Below are positions 1-4,744 of a stretch of 5,117 bases of DNA, in pieces. Every line of letters begins with the position of its first letter. Within the stretch, counting starts at the first letter, position 1. Under the pieces are notes generated by a model that was given only the letters and a program-made list of their open reading frames with translations, was not told the DNA's origin and did no database searches. The translations under genes and the position numbers were made by a program. This DNA is from Collinsella sp. (GTDB lineage: Bacteria; Actinomycetota; Coriobacteriia; Coriobacteriales; Coriobacteriaceae): the NCBI GenBank assembly GCA_019419485.1, contig DXZV01000132.1:1-5117 (forward strand). The letters run 5' to 3'.

Positions 1-1863
1 GACGCGGCCGTAGGTGAGGCCGGCGACCAGGGCATCGCCCACGTGCAGGGTACCGCGGGTCACGAGCACGGTAGCGACCGAGCCGCGGCCCTTGTCGAGC
101 TTGGCCTCGAGGACGTTGCCGGAGGCAAAGGTGTCCGGGTTGGCCTTGAGCTCGAGCACATCTGCCTGGAGCAGCACGGTCTCGAGCAGATCGTCGATAC
201 CGATCTTCTGCTTCGCCGAGATGTTGACGAACATGTTCTGTCCGCCCCACTCCTCGGGGATGACACCGTACTCGGTGAGCTCCTGGCGCACGCGGTCGGG
301 GTTGGCACCCGGCTTATCGATCTTGTTGACGGCGACGACGATGGGTACGCCGGCGGCCTTGGCGTGGTTGATCGACTCGACGGTCTGGGGCATGACGCCG
401 TCGTCGGCAGCCACGATCAGAATGACGATGTCGGTCACCTTGGCACCACGGGCACGCATGGCCGTAAAGGTGGCATGGCCCGGGGTATCGATGAAGGTGA
501 TCTTGCGGTCGTTGATCATAACCTGCGAAGCGCCGATTGCCTGGGTGATGCCGCCCGCCTCGCCGGCAGCGACACCGGTGTGACGGATGGCGTCGAGGAG
601 GCTCGTCTTGCCGTGGTCGACGTGGCCCATGACGGTGACGACCGGGGCGCGTGGCTTAAGGTCGGCGGGATCGTCGTAGAACGAGAAGGTGTTCTCCTCC
701 TCGGGGGTGATGATCTTGATCTGACGACCCAGGTCGTCGGCAACGAGCTCGACGAGGTCATCGGACATGGACTGCGTCATGGTGAGCGGCGTACCCAGCA
801 GGAACAGGCGCTTGATGATGTCGTTGGCCGGAACGTCGAGCGCCTCGGCGAGCTCCTGAACGGTAACGCCCTGGGAAACCTTGATGGCGTCGAGCTCCTC
901 GGGGTTCACGCCCTGGGCCAGCGCCTCCTCTATCTTGCGCTCCTCCTGAGCCTTGGCAGCCTCGCGCTCGCGCTTCTCCTTGCGCTTCTTGCGGCGACCG
1001 GTGGACTCGCGAGAGGCCTCCTCGACGGCGGCACGAGCCTCCTCGAGCACCTTCTCGCGGCTGTACTCCTCGGCCTCGCGAGCCATGCGGCTATAGTGGT
1101 CCTCTTCGTTGTTGTGACCGCCCTTGCGCTTCTTGCCCTTGCCCTGCTTATCGGGGTTGGGGAAGTCCATGCCGGCAGCGACGTTGTTGCTGGCGTTGGT
1201 GCGATGGCTGTGCGGACGGCTCTCGGAGGCGTTACGCTCGGAGTTGTTGTCGGAGGCGTTGCGATCGTTACGACGGCCACCGCGGCGGTCGTTGTTGCCG
1301 CCACGACGGTTACCGCGCTCGGCGGCGCGCTCGGCCTTGGCCTTGTCCTCGGCGTCCTTCTTCTCCTTGAGCACGGTCTCCTGTGCGGCGATCTGGTCGA
1401 GCAGGGAACGGAAGCGCGAACCGGAGTCGGAAGCGGGAACGGCGCGGCGCTGGGCCTCGCGGGCAGCCTCCTCCTTCTCGCGGGCAAGGCGCTCCTGCTC
1501 GGCCTTCTTCTTGGCCTCGGCCTCGGCGCGGGCAGCCTCCTCGGCAGCCTGGGCTGCGGCAAACTGGCGGCGCTCCTCCTCGCGTGCCTTCTCGGCGGCG
1601 ATGCGCTCACGCTCGGCCTCGGCGGCGCGTGCGGCCTCCTCGGCGGCAGCTGCCTGCTCCTCGGCCTGCTTGGCGGCCTCGACTTCCTGAGCGCGAGCCT
1701 CGATCACCGAGGCGAGCTGCTTGCGGACCATGGCGACATAGGCGTCCTCCAAGGTGGAGGAAGCGGACTTAGCGGGAATCTTCATATCGGCGAGATGACC
1801 CATCAGTTCCTTGGAGGTCATGCCGAACTCTTTGGCCAGGGTGGACACACGGACTTTTGCCAT
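1..1863 (-). CDS. infB: Translation initiation factor IF-2, N-terminal 621 residues (3' end cut by window edge)
   Basis: IF2 is the cytoplasmic GTPase that places initiator fMet-tRNA on the 30S subunit and promotes 50S joining. Reading from ATG at 1863, residues 1-50 form an IF2_N-type domain (MAKVRVSTLAKEFGM start). Residues about 58-180 are an Ala/Glu/Arg/Lys-rich predicted coiled coil, and about 184-330 are a charged linker with two RRGG motifs. A second IF2_N-like segment spans about 332-380. The GTPase domain then shows G1 GHVDHGKT (413-420), G3 DTPGH (459-463), G4 NKID (513-516) and G5 SAK (549-551). The frame is still open at base 1, in the domain II barrel. By comparison with E. coli IF2 (890 aa, G1 near 398), about 280-300 residues are missing to the left; this is a window artefact. 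An AGGTGA ribosome binding site supports the start. The gene is third in the rimP-nusA-infB cluster. IF2 identity is certain. Confidence 0.98.
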   Translation of the reverse strand, partial: MAKVRVSTLAKEFGMTSKELMGHLADMKIPAKSASSTLEDAYVAMVRKQLASVIEARAQEVEAAKQAEEQAAAAEEAARAAEAERERIAAEKAREEERRQFAAAQAAEEAARAEAEAKKKAEQERLAREKEEAAREAQRRAVPASDSGSRFRSLLDQIAAQETVLKEKKDAEDKAKAERAAERGNRRGGNNDRRGGRRNDRNASDNNSERNASESRPHSHRTNASNNVAAGMDFPNPDKQGKGKKRKGGHNNEEDHYSRMAREAEEYSREKVLEEARAAVEEASRESTGRRKKRKEKREREAAKAQEERKIEEALAQGVNPEELDAIKVSQGVTVQELAEALDVPANDIIKRLFLLGTPLTMTQSMSDDLVELVADDLGRQIKIITPEEENTFSFYDDPADLKPRAPVVTVMGHVDHGKTSLLDAIRHTGVAAGEAGGITQAIGASQVMINDRKITFIDTPGHATFTAMRARGAKVTDIVILIVAADDGVMPQTVESINHAKAAGVPIVVAVNKIDKPGANPDRVRQELTEYGVIPEEWGGQNMFVNISAKQKIGIDDLLETVLLQADVLELKANPDTFASGNVLEAKLDKGRGSVATVLVTRGTLHVGDALVAGLTYGRV

Positions 1864-1869
1864 ATGACT

Positions 1870-1875
1870 TCACCT
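1870..1875 (-). promoter_or_regulatory. Ribosome binding site of infB
   Basis: On the minus strand AGGTGA lies 6 nt before the ATG at 1863. It fixes the start at the MAKVRVS residues. No comparable site precedes the internal Met codons at residues 232 and 260, so alternative shorter IF2 forms, known in E. coli, are not supported here. Confidence 0.8.
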
Positions 1876-1884
1876 ACCCTTTCT

Positions 1885-1899
1885 GGCACCTTGGGTGCC
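1885..1899 (-). other. Short hairpin in the infB leader
   Basis: GGCACC and GGTGCC form a perfect 6-bp stem around a 3-nt loop. On the minus-strand transcript the hairpin ends 9 nt before the infB ribosome binding site. No U tract follows it on either strand, so it is not a normal intrinsic terminator. It could affect ribosome access to infB or mRNA processing; that role is inference. Confidence 0.5.
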
Positions 1900-1924
1900 T
1901 AGAGACTGAACGAGCGTGGGAGAT

Positions 1925-1945
1925 GCGCCGGGACCTGCCCGGCGC
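1925..1945 (-). other. Strong GC hairpin just after nusA
   Basis: GCGCCGGG and CCCGGCGC form a perfect 8-bp, all-GC stem with a 5-nt loop, starting 9 nt beyond the nusA stop codon. The downstream minus-strand sequence is ATCTCCC, with no U run, so efficient intrinsic termination is unlikely. Plausible roles are protecting the 3' end of a rimP-nusA mRNA, acting as a pause or processing site, or setting infB level relative to nusA. None is shown by the sequence alone. Confidence 0.6.
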
Positions 1946-1954
1946 GACCGCGCG

Positions 1955-3202
1955 CTAGATCAGGTCCTCCGCATCATCGAAGGCGTCGGTGTCGTGGATA
2001 CCGCAGAAACGGGAACCGGGACGGGCCTGGTTGCGGCACTGGATGCCGTCCTCGGACACGTACTCGCAGCGACGGACGTCCTCGTCCTCCTCGTCACCGA
2101 TCAGGTCGGCGGCGGGCTCCTCGTGAACGGGGACGTTCTTGAGGATGTCGGCGGCAAGCGTCTCGGACTTGATGTCGATGTGCCAGCCGGTCAGGCGCGC
2201 GGCGAGGCGGGCGTTCTGGCCCTCCTTGCCGATGGCGAGGGACAGCTGGTCGTCGGGCACGATGACGCCGGCGTAGGCCTTCTCCTCGTCGATGAGGACG
2301 CGGGTGACCTTAGCGGGCGACAGGGCGTTGGCAACGTAGACGGCAGGATCGGCATCCCACAGGATGACGTCGACGCGCTCGCCGCGGAGCTCGCCCACGA
2401 CAGCGCGAACACGGCTGCCCTTGGGGCCGACGCAGGCGCCCACGGGATCCAGACGGTCGTCAAGCGAGTGGACGGCGACCTTGGAGCGCTGGCCGGGCTC
2501 GCGGGCGATCGACTTGATCTGGACGGTGCCCTCATAGATCTCGGGCACCTCCTGCTCAAACAGACGACGCATGAGCTCAGGGTGGGTACGGGAGATGACA
2601 ATCGGCGGACGGCTGTGCTCGCCACGAACCGGCTGCAGGTTGGAGTTGGGGTCGCGAACGTCGATGATCACGGCCTTGATGTGCTGGTTGTGCAGGTAGC
2701 GCTCGCCCATCGGACGCTCGTTGCGCTCGTTCTCGTAACGGCGCTGATCGAAGTGCGGCAGCTCGGCCTCGACGCCTTCGCGAATCTTGACGATCGTGAA
2801 GTCGGGCGTGGACTGCAGCACGGTACCGCTGATGAGGTCACCGATGCGGCCGGAGAACTCCTCGTAGATCTGCTCTCGGGCGGAGTTGCGCACGATGGCG
2901 TTGATCTCGGCCTTGGCGTGCTGGGCAGCGATGCGGCTCGTGTTCTTGGGGGTAACGTCGATCTCCTCGAACTCGGTGAAGTTGCCCTCCTCGTCCATGG
3001 AATCGTCGATCGGCTCCAGGCGGTAGACGTAGATCTTGCCGGTGGTGCGGTCGATGGTCACCTTGGCGCCCCACTCAAGATGCAGGATCTCGGCATAGCT
3101 CTTGGCGAGCGACTGCTCCAGGCAGTCGATCAGGTAGAGCTGGTCGATGTGCTTCTCCTGGCAAAGCTCCATCAGGGCGGACATCATGTCGGATGCTGCC
3201 AT
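1955..3202 (-). CDS. nusA: Transcription termination/antitermination factor NusA with Cys/His C-terminal tail
   Basis: NusA binds RNA polymerase and nascent RNA, prolongs pausing, aids hairpin-dependent termination and takes part in rRNA antitermination. The 415-residue product has the RNA polymerase-binding N-terminal domain (about 1-125, with the conserved HAKAEINAIVRNSAREQIYEEF helix split around 95-116), an S1 domain (about 122-205), KH1 with GPKG at 259-262, and KH2 with GKEG at 325-328 followed by NARLAARLTGW. The acidic repeats of E. coli NusA (495 aa) are absent, as in most Gram-positives. Instead an acidic linker (EEDED, 371-375) leads to a tail with C379, C389, C400 and H403, a likely zinc-binding knuckle, and then a very acidic end. 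The ATG at 3202 has AAGGA 7 nt upstream and sits 1 bp after the rimP stop, so translation is probably coupled. Identity is certain; the role of the tail is unknown. Confidence 0.98.
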   Translation of the reverse strand: MAASDMMSALMELCQEKHIDQLYLIDCLEQSLAKSYAEILHLEWGAKVTIDRTTGKIYVYRLEPIDDSMDEEGNFTEFEEIDVTPKNTSRIAAQHAKAEINAIVRNSAREQIYEEFSGRIGDLISGTVLQSTPDFTIVKIREGVEAELPHFDQRRYENERNERPMGERYLHNQHIKAVIIDVRDPNSNLQPVRGEHSRPPIVISRTHPELMRRLFEQEVPEIYEGTVQIKSIAREPGQRSKVAVHSLDDRLDPVGACVGPKGSRVRAVVGELRGERVDVILWDADPAVYVANALSPAKVTRVLIDEEKAYAGVIVPDDQLSLAIGKEGQNARLAARLTGWHIDIKSETLAADILKNVPVHEEPAADLIGDEEDEDVRRCEYVSEDGIQCRNQARPGSRFCGIHDTDAFDDAEDLI

Positions 3203-3203
3203 C

Positions 3204-3698
3204 TTACTTTCCTTCCTTCGCGGGCTTGAAGTCGTAGGTGGGCTTCAACTTGCACTTTTTAACATCAGAGAAATCGAGGGTGACGGACTCGCCGTCCTCG
3301 AGCTCGAGGGTCACGTCGGTCTCGGTCGCAGCGGCAATCTTGCCGGCGTACTTGCGACGGCCCTCGGTGGCGGTGGAGTTGAGCTCACAGTTCTCGCCCA
3401 CAAAGCGGGCAAAGTCGCACGGGCGGCGCAGCGGACGCGCCATACCCGGGCTCGACACCTCGAGCGTATAGCTCGAAGAGATGGGATCGAGCTCCTCAAT
3501 CACGTCGCCGACCCACTTGGTGTTGGCCGTGACGTCGTTGAGAGACAGGCTCTGACCCTCGGCACCCTCGATACGCACACGCACGCAGGGGGCCTTGGTG
3601 GCACCCACGAGCTCGACGTCAACGATGTCGACATCGTGCTGGGGAGCAACGGCCTCGAGCGCGTCGATGATCGCCTGCTCGGTCTTAGTCTTGACCAT
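3204..3698 (-). CDS. rimP: Ribosome maturation factor RimP
   Basis: RimP (formerly YhbC/YlxS) binds the 30S subunit in the cytoplasm and assists its late assembly. The 164-residue product has the expected two-domain build. The N-terminal alpha/beta domain (about 1-90) has DVDIVDVELVG near 22-32 and LEVSSPGMARPLRR at about 79-92, matching the family signature LEVSSPG-x-x-RPL. The C-terminal SH3-like barrel covers about 95-155. Its length is close to the family norm of about 150-170. I chose the ATG at 3698 because GGAGGT lies 6 nt upstream. The frame stays open upstream to 3953, but that extension would read through the terminator hairpin and resembles nothing in RimP. It is the first gene of the operon and overlaps the nusA ribosome binding site, giving probable translational coupling. 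Confidence 0.96.
   Translation of the reverse strand: MVKTKTEQAIIDALEAVAPQHDVDIVDVELVGATKAPCVRVRIEGAEGQSLSLNDVTANTKWVGDVIEELDPISSSYTLEVSSPGMARPLRRPCDFARFVGENCELNSTATEGRRKYAGKIAAATETDVTLELEDGESVTLDFSDVKKCKLKPTYDFKPAKEGK
3210..3214 (-). promoter_or_regulatory. Ribosome binding site of nusA inside the rimP 3' end
   Basis: On the minus strand AAGGA lies 7 nt before the nusA ATG and within the last codons of rimP. The rimP stop TAA and the nusA ATG are 1 bp apart (TAAGATG), so terminating ribosomes can reinitiate directly on nusA. Confidence 0.75.
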
Positions 3699-3704
3699 TG
3701 CGGC

Positions 3705-3710
3705 ACCTCC
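3705..3710 (-). promoter_or_regulatory. Ribosome binding site of rimP
   Basis: A perfect GGAGGT lies 6 nt before the ATG at 3698 on the minus strand, and it decides that start. A second in-frame ATG at 3716 overlaps the site and has only the terminator hairpin upstream, so it is not a credible start. The site begins only 8 nt after the U run of the leader terminator. Confidence 0.85.
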
Positions 3711-3718
3711 ATCCATAC

Positions 3719-3751
3719 AAAAAAGAAGCGGGGCCGAAACCCCACTTCTTT
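3719..3751 (-). terminator. Intrinsic terminator in the rimP leader (probable attenuator)
   Basis: On the minus-strand transcript, AAAGAAG pairs with CTTCTTT (7 bp), then a U-G wobble, then GGGG with CCCC, closed by UUUCGG (readable as a U-G pair capped by a UUCG tetraloop). A run of six U follows, starting in the last stem pairs. Read on the plus strand, the wobble becomes a C/A mismatch and the tail is TTTCAATT, so the minus direction is favoured. It lies downstream of the predicted rimP promoter and ends 20 nt before the rimP start. No minus-strand gene is evident between it and leuS, which itself ends at 4745 before a separate terminator. That makes a leader attenuator more likely than a terminator of an upstream gene. 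Confidence 0.8.
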
Positions 3752-3765
3752 CAATTACAACTTCA

Positions 3766-3809
3766 TTTGCAAGCAAACTATACCAATAGCTGCGGAAACG
3801 TGCAAGCAC
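3766..3809. repeat. Pair of TGCAAGCA inverted repeats flanking the rimP promoter
   Basis: TTTGC-AA-GCAAA (3766-3777) and GTGC-AA-GCAC (3800-3809) are two dyads sharing the identical core TGCAAGCA (3768-3775 and 3801-3808). They are 33 bp apart, close to three helical turns. One covers the -35 hexamer and the other the predicted transcription start. The geometry fits a pair of operator half-sites for a dimeric regulator; no regulator is identified. Confidence 0.45.
3777..3805 (-). promoter_or_regulatory. Predicted promoter of the rimP-nusA-infB operon
   Basis: On the minus strand the -35 hexamer TTGCAC (3805-3800) and the -10 hexamer TATAGT (3782-3777) are separated by exactly 17 bp. The -10 matches TATAAT at 5 of 6 positions and carries an upstream TGG, the extended -10 motif. 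The -35 matches TTGACA only in TTG. Transcription should begin near 3770, giving a leader of about 72 nt that contains the terminator hairpin. An inverted repeat overlaps the -35. This is a pattern-based prediction. Confidence 0.65.
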
Positions 3810-4055
3810 CGTACGAATCTGCAGGTCAGCGTGCGCACAGCTTCTCCACAAGAATAGGACAATTGGTCGAGGAACCCCATGCGGCGCACCCTCAACAGCC
3901 CCAAAACGGGCCATGCGTCCCAATCCACAGGCCCGTTCGAACCCCAAGGGCATTCCTCCCCGAGCCCCTATCGACCAGACTTACGCTAAGGGACATTCTG
4001 TAACAAGCCGGCCAGCAAGTCGCGCAACGACGAACCTTTCCAAATCCTCTACGGC
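3806..4055. other. Non-coding divergent region upstream of rimP and the lipoprotein gene
   Basis: No credible gene is seen here. The short open frames on both strands overlap the terminator or the lipoprotein start, lack ribosome binding sites and look random. Visible structure is a GTGCGCAC palindrome (3831-3838), an 8-bp inverted repeat AACGGGCC/GGCCCGTT with a 17-nt gap (3905-3912 and 3930-3937), and a GTTCGAAC palindrome overlapping its right arm (3935-3942). I found no plus-strand promoter with good -35, spacing and -10 for the lipoprotein gene. No initiator tRNA gene precedes rimP, unlike metY in E. coli. Confidence 0.55.
3905..3942. repeat. Inverted repeat overlapping a GTTCGAAC palindrome
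   Basis: The arms AACGGGCC (3905-3912) and GGCCCGTT (3930-3937) are perfectly complementary across a 17-nt gap, and the right arm runs into the 8-bp palindrome GTTCGAAC (3935-3942). On the minus strand only four T follow the left arm, so it would be a weak terminator at best. It could be an operator or a structured RNA element, or chance in GC-rich DNA. Confidence 0.35.
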
Positions 4056-4062
4056 AAGGAGG
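4056..4062 (+). promoter_or_regulatory. Ribosome binding site of the lipoprotein gene
   Basis: AAGGAGG lies 5 nt before the ATG at 4068. It is a near-perfect anti-16S match and supports both the start and the view that this frame is really translated. Confidence 0.85.
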
Positions 4063-4067
4063 CACAC

Positions 4068-4640
4068 ATGAAACGCCTAGGAACCCCCTGCATGACTGCA
4101 CTCGTCATCGCAACGTGCTCGTTGGCCCTCTTGGGCTGCGGCAACACGAATGGCAAAACCGGAACATGCGAGCCGGATCTCGGCAGCACAAAAGCCATCG
4201 AGAAAACGACGCTATCGGAGAGCTTCGACAAAATAAACGAAGACACCGTCGATCCCCAGGGCCTGGGTCCCGACCCCCAAGAACAGTTCCCCATCGACCT
4301 TGAGGCAGACGAAAACGTCCATGTTACCTGCGTGGGCAAGGACACCGACGGCTACGGAGACGCGGCGCTCGTCTTTACGGTGACCAACAATACCGATGTC
4401 GACATGATGTTTGGCGATGTGGACTCCTATGCCTACGTCAACGGCGTGGTCCGCGATGTGCGCATGCGCCAGCAGGTCGCAGCGGGCGAGGAAACGCGCG
4501 CCATGCTCACCTTTGTAGGCACCTTCGACGACCCGGACTTTGATGTGAACAACGACCTCAACGACATCTACCTCAACATTTGGATGTTCGAAGAGGCAAC
4601 GGGCAACGTTTACTTTAGGGACCTGGTACACATCCCGTAG
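4068..4640 (+). CDS. Putative secreted lipoprotein of unknown function
   Basis: The 190-residue product begins with a lipoprotein signal peptide: positive n-region MKR, a hydrophobic stretch at about 9-23, and the lipobox L21-L22-G23-C24. The mature protein should be lipid-anchored at C24 on the outer face of the membrane. A polar, low-complexity spacer (about 25-80) leads to a beta-rich part (about 84-188) with VFTVTNNTDVDM near 102-113, a strand pattern seen in Ig-like lipoproteins of Gram-positives (DUF4352/DUF5067 type). That likeness is only suggestive. The mature protein is strongly acidic, with C34 and C88 as a possible disulfide pair. It uses some codons that are rare in GC-rich genomes (ATA at I56, AGG at R184). 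The gene stands alone between divergent rimP and convergent leuS. I do not recognise a specific family. Confidence 0.85.
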   Translation: MKRLGTPCMTALVIATCSLALLGCGNTNGKTGTCEPDLGSTKAIEKTTLSESFDKINEDTVDPQGLGPDPQEQFPIDLEADENVHVTCVGKDTDGYGDAALVFTVTNNTDVDMMFGDVDSYAYVNGVVRDVRMRQQVAAGEETRAMLTFVGTFDDPDFDVNNDLNDIYLNIWMFEEATGNVYFRDLVHIP

Positions 4641-4681
4641 AAGACGGTGCGACGCACTGACTAAGCAGGGCAGACAACACA

Positions 4682-4717
4682 AAACGAGGGACGACCCAAC
4701 CGGACCGTCCCTCGTTT
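4682..4717. terminator. Bidirectional intrinsic terminator between the lipoprotein gene and leuS
   Basis: AAACGAGGGACG (4682-4693) pairs perfectly with CGTCCCTCGTTT (4706-4717), a 12-bp stem with a 12-nt loop. T-rich sequence follows on both strands (TTTATT on plus, TTTTGTGTT on minus). It lies between the stops of two convergent genes, 41 nt after the lipoprotein stop and 27 nt after the leuS stop, and can serve both. Confidence 0.88.
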
Positions 4718-4744
4718 ATTGCATGTCAGCTTTACGCGCAGCGC

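Noticed and set aside
43..1902. A 619-codon open frame on the plus strand opposite infB
   Set aside because: It is in exact codon register with infB, so it stays open simply because infB does not use TTA, CTA or TCA codons in this stretch, as expected for GC-rich genes. Its Gly/Leu/Val-rich product resembles no protein.
1916..3229. A 437-codon open frame on the plus strand opposite nusA
   Set aside because: Again codon-for-codon antisense to nusA, explained by avoidance of TTA, CTA and TCA. NusA domains on the minus strand are unmistakable.
3928..3952. tRNA T-arm-like GTTCGAA sequence
   Set aside because: The flanks (GCCC before, CCCC after) cannot form a T stem and no acceptor, D or anticodon arms fit on either strand.
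3699..3953. N-terminal extension of rimP to an upstream start
   Set aside because: It would read through the promoter and terminator, has no RimP similarity, and a perfect GGAGGT marks the start at 3698.
3698..4003. A 101-codon plus-strand frame through the divergent spacer
   Set aside because: It runs through the terminator and promoter of rimP, lacks a ribosome binding site and has no recognisable features.
3980..4006. Possible plus-strand promoter (TTACGC with TAACAA) for the lipoprotein gene
   Set aside because: Spacing is only 14 bp and both hexamers match poorly, so no promoter is called.
3892..4101. A 69-codon minus-strand frame across the lipoprotein start
   Set aside because: It has no ribosome binding site, overlaps a supported gene start and has random, Cys/Arg/Gly-rich composition.
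4212..4682. A 156-codon minus-strand frame opposite the lipoprotein gene
   Set aside because: It runs opposite the supported plus-strand gene, has no ribosome binding site or family features, and begins within the terminator stem.
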